From assembly GCF_019683595.1 (NCBI RefSeq), contig NZ_JADGHZ010000003.1, positions 1 through 56,849 on the forward strand: a stretch of DNA of 56,849 nt, written 5' to 3'. The first letter of the stretch is position 1. Each line of letters opens with the position of its first letter. The stretch comes from Sphaerobacter sp. GTDB taxonomy: Bacteria; Chloroflexota; Chloroflexia; Thermomicrobiales; Thermomicrobiaceae. The notes under the pieces were generated by a model that saw only the letters and a list, made by a program, of their open reading frames with translations, was not told the DNA's origin and did not search any database. The position numbers were made by a program, and so were the translations under genes. This document shows positions 37,532-45,731 of the stretch, one piece after another.

Positions 37532-38542
37532 ATGAGTACGATCTCCGAGGAGGCAAGGGCGCTCCATGCGGACGCCATCGTCATCGACGGCTGCTCCTTC
37601 TTCAGCCAGGGGTGGCACGAGCGGCTGGCGATCGCCGGGGTCACCGCGCTGCAGATGACGGTGCCCTGGCCGGGAGATGACTTCCGGCGAGCCGTCCGCC
37701 GGTACCAACACTACTATCGCCTCGTCAACGAGGATGCCCGGCTCGGCTTGGTGACCAGTACCGAGGACATCCGGCAGTTCAAACGCGAGGGCCGTGTCGG
37801 CTTTATCCTCGGTTCCCAAGACGCCGATATTCTGGAAACGGATCCCGGGCTGGTGGAGGTCTACCACCGGCTCGGTGTCCGGGTGATTCAGATCTCGTAC
37901 AACGAGCGGAACCTCCTGGCGGACGGCTGCTTGGAGCCGACCAACGCCGGCCTGTCGCGCTTCGGCAAGGCGGTCATCCGCGAGATGAACCGCGTCGGCA
38001 TCCAGGTCGACCTCTCTCATGTCGGTGAGCGTAGCAGCTTGGAGGCGATGGACATCTCCACCAAGCCGTGCATCTTCTCCCACTCCAACCCGAAGGCGCG
38101 CGCCGATAATCCGCGCAATATCACCGATGAACAGATCCGCCGCTGCGCCGAGACCGGAGGGGTCATTGGCCTCTCTCCCTGGCCGCCGATCTGCTGGACC
38201 GGGGGACCAAACCCGCCGTCCCTTGACGACCTGATCGGCCACATCGAGTACGTGGTCGATCTGGTCGGGATCGACCACGTCGCCATTGGCACTGACTCCG
38301 AGGCGACACCCGGCGCCTACCCCAAGGAGCTGCGCACGAGCCTGGGAGCCACGTATGGCCCAGTCACAGGCCGTTTCCAGGAAACGCACCCTGGCGTGCG
38401 GCACACGGCCGGCTTCGAATCCATGGAGGGGTTCCCCAACCTGACCGCGGCGCTGCTGGAACGTGGCTGGCGCCCAGAGGATGTGCGCAAACTGCTGGGA
38501 GAGAACCTGCTTCGGGTCTACCGTGAGTCGTGGGGAGCGTAA
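37532..38542 (+). CDS. M19 (renal dipeptidase-like) protein 1, metal site altered
   Basis: A 336-residue amidohydrolase-fold protein of peptidase family M19. The N-terminal IDGHxD of active M19 enzymes is IDGCSFFS here, and the bridging Glu position (FILGSQDADIL) is Gln. The later motifs are kept: VDLSHVGERS, CIFSHSNPKARADNPRNITDEQIRRC and IDHVAIGTDSEATPGAY. It starts at ATG 37532, 80 bp after the binding protein. It is cytosolic (no signal) and lies four bases before paralogue 2. Family membership is sure; hydrolysis of dipeptides is doubtful because half of the zinc ligands are missing. Confidence 0.88.
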   Translation: MSTISEEARALHADAIVIDGCSFFSQGWHERLAIAGVTALQMTVPWPGDDFRRAVRRYQHYYRLVNEDARLGLVTSTEDIRQFKREGRVGFILGSQDADILETDPGLVEVYHRLGVRVIQISYNERNLLADGCLEPTNAGLSRFGKAVIREMNRVGIQVDLSHVGERSSLEAMDISTKPCIFSHSNPKARADNPRNITDEQIRRCAETGGVIGLSPWPPICWTGGPNPPSLDDLIGHIEYVVDLVGIDHVAIGTDSEATPGAYPKELRTSLGATYGPVTGRFQETHPGVRHTAGFESMEGFPNLTAALLERGWRPEDVRKLLGENLLRVYRESWGA

Positions 38543-38546
38543 TGTC

Positions 38547-39587
38547 ATGAACAAGACGGAGACACTGAGTCCGGAGCAGGCGGCCCGCCTCCACAAAGAC
38601 GCGATCGTCATCGATGGTCTGAGCTTCTACTACGACGGCCCGACGCCGCGCCTGAACCCCGAGCTGATCACCGCTACCAACGTGACCGTGGCCGAGACCT
38701 ACAACGACTTTGGTGCGGCGGTGGAGGAGATCCTGACGGTGCGGGCGGCCCTGGCTCGAGATCCAGGTGCTCGCCTGGTCGAGCGCGCGGCCGACATCGA
38801 GCAGGCCAAGCAGGACGGTGTGGTTGGCATCATCTTTGGCCTGCAAGCCAGCTTGCCAATCGGCACCGACCTGTCCCGGATCGGCAAGCTGTACGACCTG
38901 GGGGTTCGGATCATTCAGCTCACCTACAACGATCGCACCTGGACCGGGGACGGCTGCCTGGAGCCGGTCGACGGTGGCCTCAGCCGTTTTGGGCGTGAGT
39001 TCATTGAAGAGCTGGCCCGCGTCGGCGTCGCACTCGACCTCAGCCATGTCGGACGACGTACGAGTCTGGAGGCGATCGCGGCATCTCCGAAGCCGCCGAT
39101 GTTTAGCCACGCCAACCCGGCCGCGTTAACCGACAACCCGCGTAACCTCACTGACGAGCAGATCAAAGCCATCGGGGAGCGCGGCGGCCTGATTGGCTGC
39201 TGCACCTGGGCCCCGCTGTGCTATAAGAACCGGGCTGGGGTTCAGCCGACCGTCGATGACTTCCTCGACCACGTCGACTATGTCGTCGACCTGATCGGCA
39301 TCGACCACGTCGGCATCGCGACCGACTCTGCGTGCACCGCCAACACCGCTTGGGTGGCACAACACAGCCTCGAGTTCAACACTGCCTTCCCGGAGATTGC
39401 CTCGGGTTACTACGCGCACTTCAGTGATCGGACGGGGATCACCCAGCCAGTCGGGGTCGAGGGCGGTATTGCCGACCTTTCGCCGATCACGCAAGGGCTG
39501 GCCCGGCGGGGCTACCGTGAGGAGGATATCCGCAAGGTGATCGGGGGGAACTTCCTTCGCCACCTGCGTGAGGTCTGGGGCAGCTAA
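38547..39587 (+). CDS. M19-like protein 2, metal site altered
   Basis: A 346-residue paralogue of the upstream gene. IDGLSFYYDG replaces IDGHxD, and GIIFGLQASLP has Gln for the bridging Glu. The His/Asp motifs LDLSHVGRRTS, MFSHANPAALTDNPRNLTDEQI and IDHVGIATDSACTANTAW remain. ATG 38547 lies 4 nt past the previous stop. The insertions differ from paralogue 1 (residues 270-320), so the three proteins probably have different substrates or form a hetero-oligomer. Confidence 0.88.
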   Translation: MNKTETLSPEQAARLHKDAIVIDGLSFYYDGPTPRLNPELITATNVTVAETYNDFGAAVEEILTVRAALARDPGARLVERAADIEQAKQDGVVGIIFGLQASLPIGTDLSRIGKLYDLGVRIIQLTYNDRTWTGDGCLEPVDGGLSRFGREFIEELARVGVALDLSHVGRRTSLEAIAASPKPPMFSHANPAALTDNPRNLTDEQIKAIGERGGLIGCCTWAPLCYKNRAGVQPTVDDFLDHVDYVVDLIGIDHVGIATDSACTANTAWVAQHSLEFNTAFPEIASGYYAHFSDRTGITQPVGVEGGIADLSPITQGLARRGYREEDIRKVIGGNFLRHLREVWGS

Positions 39588-39609
39588 GCGGGATCGGAAG
39601 GAGCAAGCC

Positions 39610-40650
39610 GTGACGACGACCGACAATAAGGGATTCCATCCCACGATCGACGAGGATCTGCCCTACATCTTCATCGACTCCTGTATGCAGGCCTGGCCGG
39701 ACGCCGACTACGCCAACGCCCACCGGCATGGTGTGACCGCCTACGCGGTGACCGCCTGGGATCCGCATGCGACGGTCGAGCAGGCGCTCGAAGGCGCCAT
39801 GTTCTGGCACCTCATCGCTCGCAAGTACCCCAACACGCTGGTGGTCGAGCGGGTGGATGACATCCGGCGAGCCAAGCGTGAGGGCAAGGCCGCCTTCATC
39901 ATGGCAGCCCAGGGGGGCGACTTCATCGAGAACAAGCTGCACCGCATCGAGGCGTTCTACCGCCTCGGCCTGCGGATGCTGATTCCGGCCTATAACCGCA
40001 CGAACGCCATCTGCGACGGCTGCCTCGACCGGACCGACAGCGGCCTCACCCGCTTCGGTCAACTGGTCGTCGATGAGTGCAACCGGGTGGGCGTGCTGCT
40101 CGACTGCTCACACATCGGGCGCCGAGCCAGTCTCGAGATTATCGACCGGAGCAGCCAGCCAGTCGTCTTCAGTCACTCCAACGTCAAGGCGATTGTGGAC
40201 AACCCACGCAACATCGACGACGAGCAGATCAAGTCCTGCGCGGCGAAGGGCGGCGTGATCGGCGTCGCCCCCTGGGGCCCACTGGTGCTCAAGGAGGGTA
40301 GCACCACGTGGCCAACGGTTGACGACCTCGTTGAGCACATCGAGTACATCGTGCAGTTGACCGGCTCGATCGACCATGTCGGCATCGGCACCGACATGAG
40401 CCTCGGCACCTACCCCTATCACGAGCATGACCCGTGGGGCGAGCCGGACTACCCGAACTACACTGCCCGCTACGACGAGCACATCACGTCTGACGTTCGC
40501 TCGCGGCTGCGTGGGATCGACGGGTTCAGCACCTACCCTGAAGTCCGCACCCTTATCGACCGCCTACTCGCGCGGGGTTACAGCGATGCCGACATCCGCA
40601 AGCTCCTCGGTGAGAACTACCTGCGCGTCTTCGAGCAGGTTTGGCGGTAG
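39610..40650 (+). CDS. M19-like protein 3, metal site altered
   Basis: A 346-residue third paralogue starting at GTG 39610 (AAGGAG 6 nt upstream). IDSCMQAWPDADYANAHRHG stands at the first-ligand position, and AAFIMAAQGGDFIE has Gln for Glu. LLDCSHIGRRAS, VVFSHSNVKAIVDNPRNIDDEQIKSC and IDHVGIGTDMSLGTYPYHEH remain. It is the most divergent of the three at the N-terminus. Last gene of the operon, followed by a hairpin. Confidence 0.86.
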   Translation: MTTTDNKGFHPTIDEDLPYIFIDSCMQAWPDADYANAHRHGVTAYAVTAWDPHATVEQALEGAMFWHLIARKYPNTLVVERVDDIRRAKREGKAAFIMAAQGGDFIENKLHRIEAFYRLGLRMLIPAYNRTNAICDGCLDRTDSGLTRFGQLVVDECNRVGVLLDCSHIGRRASLEIIDRSSQPVVFSHSNVKAIVDNPRNIDDEQIKSCAAKGGVIGVAPWGPLVLKEGSTTWPTVDDLVEHIEYIVQLTGSIDHVGIGTDMSLGTYPYHEHDPWGEPDYPNYTARYDEHITSDVRSRLRGIDGFSTYPEVRTLIDRLLARGYSDADIRKLLGENYLRVFEQVWR

Positions 40651-40674
40651 TCAGTCCTACGCAACCCCCTACAG

Positions 40675-40697
40675 AGCGGACCCAACTTGGGTCCGCT
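40675..40697 (+). terminator. Hairpin after the M19 operon
   Basis: AGCGGACCCA-ACT-TGGGTCCGCT, a 10-bp perfect stem 25 nt past the third M19 stop. A T-run is absent (CCGCGTCCTGC follows). Confidence 0.6.
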
Positions 40698-40877
40698 CCG
40701 CGTCCTGCTGAGGAATGCGCAGCGACGGATCAGCAGGTGTGCAACCACAGCCGAACTGCGGTAAGCTCTCGCGCAGGGAGAGCAGGTCGACGAACAGTGC
40801 CCCTATACCCGGTGTGCGCCTGGGATCCTTGGGTGCATCGCCGAGTACAAGTGTCCACCTAGTCAGGATGACGTCTC

Positions 40878-41471
40878 ATGCCGAAACGCAGTGAGCCGGA
40901 CGGCCCGGCGCCGCTCCGGATCGGTACGACCTTGAAAGCGCTGCGGGCCGCGCGCGGGTATACCTTGCAGCAGGTTGCCGCGGGTACGGGCCTCTCAGTC
41001 TCCTTTCTCAGCCTCCTCGAAAATGACAAGTCGGATGTCTCGCTGGCACGGCTCCAACGGATCGCCCACTTCTACGGCATTAGTGTCAGCGACATCATCG
41101 GGAACGAGCGCCGGGAGGTCCGCCGCGTCGTACGACTGGCGGAGGCGCCGCAACTCTTCAGCCCGAACGAGGGGGTCGTGGTCCGGGGGCTCGTTGTGGA
41201 CCCGGAGCGGGGTATAGATCCCTGGTACAGCACGATGGAACCCGGCGCCGGCTATCGTGAGCCTGTCGTCCACGCCGGGGAGGAGTTCCGGCACGTCCTC
41301 GAGGGCCACATCCGCGTCTGGCTGGGTGATGAGGTCTATGACCTCTACCCGGGGGATACGATCTACCACCCCAGCGATATCCCTCACGTCTACGCGAACG
41401 TCGGCACGACTCGATCCGTCGTGATCGGGTGTTCCACACGGATTCCCATGAGCCAGCGAATACGACGATAG
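40878..41471 (+). CDS. XRE-family regulator with C-terminal cupin domain
   Basis: A 197-residue regulator: N-terminal HTH (LRIGTTLKALRAARGYTLQQVAAGTGLSVSFLSLLENDKSDVSLARLQRIAHFYGISVSDII, about residues 13-74), then a one-domain cupin (GAGYREPVVHAGEEFRHVLEGHIRVWLGDEVYDLYPGDTIYHPSDIPHVYANVG). His/Glu in HAGEEFRHVLEG and IPHVYANVG are the usual metal or ligand positions. Such regulators often sense a small molecule and control a neighbouring catabolic operon; here the ABC-transporter/M19 operon is the obvious candidate. It lies 227 bp downstream, past the hairpin. Confidence 0.9.
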   Translation: MPKRSEPDGPAPLRIGTTLKALRAARGYTLQQVAAGTGLSVSFLSLLENDKSDVSLARLQRIAHFYGISVSDIIGNERREVRRVVRLAEAPQLFSPNEGVVVRGLVVDPERGIDPWYSTMEPGAGYREPVVHAGEEFRHVLEGHIRVWLGDEVYDLYPGDTIYHPSDIPHVYANVGTTRSVVIGCSTRIPMSQRIRR

Positions 41472-41525
41472 CAGGACGAACTGGCCGGCCTCCGCCCCCG
41501 TACGGTTCGTCCTGCCCGGCCCCGA

Positions 41526-42227
41526 CTACTCCAGATCGACCGACAGGAAAGCCTCGGCGAGCGCCAGGCCGGCGGGGCGGCCGGCGTCTTCGGCCCACTG
41601 GCGTACCCGAGTGTGGAGGCCGCCGGGGAACGCGGATGCCTGGCTGGCGTGCTGTTCCAGGGCCGCGATCTTCCGGTCGAAGACCGGGGCGATATCGACG
41701 AAGGTGTCGGGCTGGTCGCTGCCGAAGAGGAGCGCGCGCCCGACGACGTGCGGCGCCAGTCCCGCCGCGACCTGCTCCGGGAAGAAGGTCGCCAGCCGGC
41801 AGGCGGGGAAGGCGGCGGCGAGCGTGGCCGCGCCGACGGCGCGGTGGTCCGGGTGCTGGCGGTAGCGGCGCGTCAGTGGGTCGTGGGTCACGATCAGATC
41901 TGGGCGGAAGCGCCGGATCTCGGCGGTTAGCCGGGCGCGGAGCTCCAGGGTGTCGAACACCTCGCCGTCGGTCAGGCGCAGGAAGGTGACGTCGATCACC
42001 CCGAGCGCGCGGGCGGCCGCTTCCTGCTCGGCCTCGCGCATGCGGCTGAAGGCCACCGGGTCGAGGCTGGGGTCGGGCATGCCCTTGTCGCCGGAGGTGA
42101 CGACGACGTAAGCGACGGTTGCGCCCGCCGCGGTCCAGCGCGCGACCGTCCCGCCGCAGAAGAAGTCAGGGTCGTCCGGGTGCGCCCCGACGATCAAGAC
42201 CCGGGTGGCGTCAGGCAGATCGGCCAT
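41526..42227 (-). CDS. PIG-L family deacetylase
   Basis: A 233-residue zinc deacetylase of the LmbE/PIG-L fold. RVLIVGAHPDDPDFFCGGTVARW is the zinc-binding AHPDDxE-like motif, but with Asp-Phe instead of the usual Glu two residues on, and a later QHPDHRAVGAATLAAAF supplies the third ligand His. GGGGAG precedes the ATG at 42227, so the 15-residue track extension is dropped. Members deacetylate N-acetylglucosaminyl conjugates (MshB, BshB, PIG-L). No thiol-biosynthesis partner is adjacent. Confidence 0.88.
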   Translation of the reverse strand: MADLPDATRVLIVGAHPDDPDFFCGGTVARWTAAGATVAYVVVTSGDKGMPDPSLDPVAFSRMREAEQEAAARALGVIDVTFLRLTDGEVFDTLELRARLTAEIRRFRPDLIVTHDPLTRRYRQHPDHRAVGAATLAAAFPACRLATFFPEQVAAGLAPHVVGRALLFGSDQPDTFVDIAPVFDRKIAALEQHASQASAFPGGLHTRVRQWAEDAGRPAGLALAEAFLSVDLE

Positions 42228-42474
42228 TCGTCTCCCCCTCCCACTCTTGCTTCGTGGCATCCCGGTTCTCACTGTACTGCGGCCCGATATCGCGGACCAG
42301 GGGGAGCACAGAAGCGACGACGTCCTTGCCGGTCCCCTGTGCTCCCGTCGTGCAGGGACGACAGGGGCCGGAAAATTGCCGACCCTTCTCCCCGATGTCT
42401 ATGGTCTGATCACGGCTGCGCGGCGGCGTACATTCTGCGACAATACGCCGCCGGGTCGAGGAGAGGAAACTGGC
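42228..42474 (+). promoter_or_regulatory. Structured leader of the GT39-like gene
   Basis: Contains GGGAGCACAG (42302-42311) pairing CTGTGCTCCC (42337-42346), an overlapping smaller hairpin (GTCGT/ACGAC, 42347-42362), and a 9-bp hairpin GGCGGCGTA-N13-TACGCCGCC (42422-42452) just before the ribosome site. It could be a control leader or simply GC-rich folding. No known riboswitch class recognised. Confidence 0.35.
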
Positions 42475-44049
42475 ATGGGGGCACGACCAGGCGCAGCAGT
42501 GGTCACAACCGAGCCGGTGGACACGGGCCGGCGGGTGCTGCTGGGCGCGAACGCGATCCTGGCCCTGCTGGCCGCGGTGAAGCTGGCCGCACACCTGGCG
42601 GTCGCGGGGAACTACGGCTACTTCCGGGACGAGCTCTACTACATCGCTGCAGGGCGGCATCTTGCCTTCGGGTACGTCGAGTTCCCGCCGCTCATCGCTC
42701 TGGTCGCGGCGCTGGTCCGGGGCACGGTGGGTGACTCGCTGGTGGCGCTCCATGTCGTGCCGGCGCTGGCCGGGACCGCGCTGGTGGTGGTGACCGGGCT
42801 GATCGCGCGGGAGCTGGGTGGCGGGCGCTTCGCGCAGGGATTGGCAGCGCTGGGCACGCTGGTCGCCACGGTCATACTGGCCATGGGCTCGCTCTTCTCG
42901 ATGGACCCGTTCGATCAGCTCTGGTGGGGGCTGGCGGCCTACGTCCTGGTGCGGTTGATCAAGGAAGAGCGGCCGCGACTATGGCTCCTGCTCGGATTGG
43001 TGGCCGGCATCGGGTTGGCGACCAAGATCACCATCGCCGCCTTCGGCTTCGCGCTCGTGGTTGGGCTGCTGCTCACGCCTGCCCGCCGCTTCCTCTTTAC
43101 GCGCTGGCTCTGGCTGGGCGGGCTGGTGGCACTCGCCTTCGTGCTTCCCTACATCATCTGGAACGCGGCCAACGGCTGGCCGACGATCGAGTTCTGGGGC
43201 AACTACGGCGGCAAGCTGACCGAGAGCTCGCCGGTCGGTTTCCTGCTGGAGCAGATCCTCACGATGAATCCCATGACGCTGCCGCTGTGGCTTGCCGGGC
43301 TCGCCTTTTTCCTGCGCGCTGCGCAGGGCCGTCCCTACCGCGCGCTCGGGCTGGCCTTCCTCATTCTCCTCGTACTGTTTGCCCTCACCGGCGCCAAGTC
43401 GTACTTCCTGGCACCGGCCTACCCGATGCTCTTCGCCGGGGGCGCGGTGGCGATCGAGCGGGCAACGCGGCGCGGGGCCATGCGCAGCATCCGCGTCGCC
43501 TACCCGGCCCTGCTGTTCCTCAGCGGGGTGCTGACGGCTCCCGTTGCCCTGCCGATCCTCGCGCCGGATACCTGGGTCCGCTACTACGGCTTCGTGACCG
43601 GGGCGACAGCGCAGGAGCAGGTGCATGAGGGCGGGGCATTGCCCCAGTGGCTCGGTGACCGGTTCGGCTGGGAGGCGATGGTGGAGACGGTCGCGGGCGT
43701 CTACCAGGGGCTGCCGGCCGAGGAGCGCGCCCGTGCCTGCATCTTTACCGCGAACTACGGCGAGGCCGGGGCCATTGACTTCTTCGGCCCGGCGCACGGG
43801 CTGCCGCGCGCGATCAGCGGGCACAATAGCTACTACCTGTGGGGGCCGGGCGACTGCACGGGCGAGGTCGTCATCTCGGTCGGCTACACGCCCGCGGATC
43901 TGGATGCGCTCTTCGACGACGTGACCCAGGCTGCGACGGTGACCTGCGAGGACTGCATGCCGGAGGAGGCCAACGTGCCAATCCTGGTCGCCCGTGGGCT
44001 GCGTGGGTCGATGGCCGAGATCTGGCCGCAGGCGAAGCACTTCAACTGA
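42475..44049 (+). CDS. Glycosyltransferase family 39-like polytopic membrane protein
   Basis: A 524-residue GT-C type protein. GYFRDELYYIAAGRHLAFGYVEFPPLIALVAALVRGTVGDSL has the family Asp-Glu motif at the first outer loop. FSMDPFDQLWWGLAAYVLVRLI, LLGLVAGIGLATKITIAAFGFALVVGLL and many other hydrophobic helices follow. The last 130 residues form a soluble extracytoplasmic domain with Cys pairs (ACIFTAN, GDCTGEV, CEDCMPEE). It most likely transfers mannose or another sugar from a lipid-phosphate. ATG 42475 has GAGGAGAGGAAA upstream. Acceptor unknown. Confidence 0.78.
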   Translation: MGARPGAAVVTTEPVDTGRRVLLGANAILALLAAVKLAAHLAVAGNYGYFRDELYYIAAGRHLAFGYVEFPPLIALVAALVRGTVGDSLVALHVVPALAGTALVVVTGLIARELGGGRFAQGLAALGTLVATVILAMGSLFSMDPFDQLWWGLAAYVLVRLIKEERPRLWLLLGLVAGIGLATKITIAAFGFALVVGLLLTPARRFLFTRWLWLGGLVALAFVLPYIIWNAANGWPTIEFWGNYGGKLTESSPVGFLLEQILTMNPMTLPLWLAGLAFFLRAAQGRPYRALGLAFLILLVLFALTGAKSYFLAPAYPMLFAGGAVAIERATRRGAMRSIRVAYPALLFLSGVLTAPVALPILAPDTWVRYYGFVTGATAQEQVHEGGALPQWLGDRFGWEAMVETVAGVYQGLPAEERARACIFTANYGEAGAIDFFGPAHGLPRAISGHNSYYLWGPGDCTGEVVISVGYTPADLDALFDDVTQAATVTCEDCMPEEANVPILVARGLRGSMAEIWPQAKHFN

Positions 44050-44101
44050 GCGGCGCCCCATCCTGCCCTCCCACGGGCGCACCACGCGGTGGAGGCATGT
44101 C

Positions 44102-44605
44102 ATGCCATCCGGGCTCGTCCGCACCAAGCCGCGCGGCCTCGTGAAGCGCCTGTTGCGCTTTCCCGTCGTGCTGTACGAGCGTGACCTCGGCTGGCTCCTG
44201 GGCCACCGCTTTCTGCTGCTGACCCATCACGGGCGGACGAGCGGGCGAACGTACCGGACGGTGCTGGAAGTCCTCCAGTTCGACCCGGCGACGCGGGAGA
44301 GCATCGTCGTCTCGGCCTGGGGGCGGCGTGCCGACTGGTTCCGCAACGTGCAGGCCGGGGGCGCGGTGGAGGTGCGGACCGGGCGGCTCCGCTACGTGCC
44401 GGCCCACCGGGTGCTGTCTCGCGAGGAGGCGGAGGCGTTCTTCGCTCGCTGGGAAAAGGAGCACCCGCTGGAGGCACGCATTCTCCCCTATTTGCTCGGC
44501 CTGGACACACGCGGCCCAGCCGCGCGGCAGCAGGCCCTCGACACCGTCCCCTTCGTCGCCTTCCGCCCGCGGGACGCCGGGGAGGATGACCGATCGGACG
44601 GCTGA
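44102..44605 (+). CDS. DUF385/nitroreductase-family (DDN-like) protein
   Basis: A 167-residue split-barrel protein like that at 23699. FLLLTHHGRTSGRTYRTVLEVLQFDPATRESIVVSAWGRRADWFRNVQAGGAVEVRTGRLRYVPAHRVLS keeps the T(G)R(T/K)SG and W(F)xN patterns of the deazaflavin group. ATG 44102 with GGAGG 6 nt upstream. Second DDN-like gene in this window. Cofactor (F420 or other) not determined. Confidence 0.78.
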   Translation: MPSGLVRTKPRGLVKRLLRFPVVLYERDLGWLLGHRFLLLTHHGRTSGRTYRTVLEVLQFDPATRESIVVSAWGRRADWFRNVQAGGAVEVRTGRLRYVPAHRVLSREEAEAFFARWEKEHPLEARILPYLLGLDTRGPAARQQALDTVPFVAFRPRDAGEDDRSDG

Positions 44606-44621
44606 GGACGGACCTCCCGGG

Positions 44622-45281
44622 CTACCACTGTTCCAACACGGCCGGGTCGAACTCCTCCAGCGAGGGGAGGGTGAGGTCGGCCCGGCGCAGCACGTCCGGG
44701 TCGGGCGGGTAACCCCGGTTCGGGACGGCGATGACACGCAGGCCCGCGGCGAGCGCCGCGGCGATCCCGGCGGTCGAATCCTCGAAGGCCACCGCCTGCT
44801 CGGGCGCGACGCCCAGGCGCTCGCAGGCGAGGAGGTAGACGTCGGGCGCGGGCTTCCCGTGCGCGACTTCATCCGACGAAGTGACCGACTGGAAGCACTC
44901 GGCCACGCCCATTTCCGCCAGGACGAAGCGGATGAGCACGGGCGGCGACGAGGAGGCGACCGCCAGCGGGTAGCGGTCGGCCAGGGCTCGCACTGCCGGG
45001 ACCGCACCGGGCAGCAGCGGCAGACGATCGTGGTAGAGCTCCTGCATCCGGGCGATGACCGCGGCCGCGATCTCCTCCTCGGTGAGCGGGATGTCGAACG
45101 CCTCGCGGATGTAGCGCGACCACTGGCGGGTATTGGCGCCCATCACCGCCTGCTGGGCGTCTTCGCCCCATGTTCCGCCATAGCGGGCGACGAACTCCCG
45201 GCGGGCCTGCTCCCAGTACTCCTCAGACTCGATGAGCAGCCCATCGAGGTCGAACACTATGCCTTTGACACCCTCGGTCAC
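44622..45281 (-). CDS. HAD-superfamily phosphatase (beta-phosphoglucomutase-like)
   Basis: A 219-residue HAD hydrolase: GIVFDLDGLLIESEEYW (nucleophile Asp11 and acid Asp13 in DxD), a cap domain (RYIREAFDIPLTEEEIAAAVIARMQELYH), VASSSPPVLIRFVL (motif II), HGKPAPDVYLLACERLGVAPEQAVAFEDSTAGIAAALAAGLRVIAVPN (motifs III/IV). GTG at 45281 has GGGAG 7 nt upstream. Substrate could be a phosphosugar or phosphoglycolate. Confidence 0.88.
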   Translation of the reverse strand: MTEGVKGIVFDLDGLLIESEEYWEQARREFVARYGGTWGEDAQQAVMGANTRQWSRYIREAFDIPLTEEEIAAAVIARMQELYHDRLPLLPGAVPAVRALADRYPLAVASSSPPVLIRFVLAEMGVAECFQSVTSSDEVAHGKPAPDVYLLACERLGVAPEQAVAFEDSTAGIAAALAAGLRVIAVPNRGYPPDPDVLRRADLTLPSLEEFDPAVLEQW

Positions 45282-45470
45282 GGCTCGCTCCCGTCCATGT
45301 GCCTCCCACGTCGACGCACGGCTGCCCGGCCCGCCGCGCACATCCCGCGCCGCGAGCGGAGCAATGATTTACATAGGTATCGTGTATGCGGGAACCCCTG
45401 TGGCAGTACAACCGGGCACCTTCGCCCGTCCCCGCGGGAGTGGCCCTCACCCCCGCCCCCTCTTCCAACA

Positions 45471-45731
45471 TGGAGTTTGACGAATGACCGTGATATACCG
45501 GAGCCGACCCCGTTGCCCGTTCGCTGTCATCCTTCGCTCCGCCGGCCGGTGCGCCTGCGCCGGGCGGCGTCGCCGTCCGAGCCGAAGGATCTCGCGTCGG
45601 CTCAGTCACGCACCGGAGCGATCCTGCGCTGCGCCGGGGCCGGCTGGCCGCCGTCCCTGGCGCAGCGCAGGATGACACGCGGGGAGTCGCGAGCGGCTGG
45701 CGGGTTTACTGAGTTAGTTCGTCAAACCCCA
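45471..45731. mobile_element. MITE-like non-coding element with TIRs TGGRGTTTGACGAA
   Basis: Left end TGGAGTTTGACGAA, right end TTCGTCAAACCCCA, complementary over 14 bases with one mismatch; 261 bp in all. It carries no protein but contains the TGTCATCCTTCG...GCAGGATGACA REP-like unit. The same termini occur at 53983-54235 and at 14819-14833 (right end only). Confidence 0.72.
45526..45677. repeat. REP-like TGTCATCC...GGATGACA inverted repeat inside the TIR element
   Basis: TGTCATCCTTCGCTCCGCCGGCCG... to ...CAGCGCAGGATGACA, third copy of the family at 3900-3974 and 24319-24430; inner part is diverged. Confidence 0.6.

Noticed and set aside
36150-37556. 468-aa minus-strand ORF
   Set aside because: Antisense to the solute-binding protein gene.
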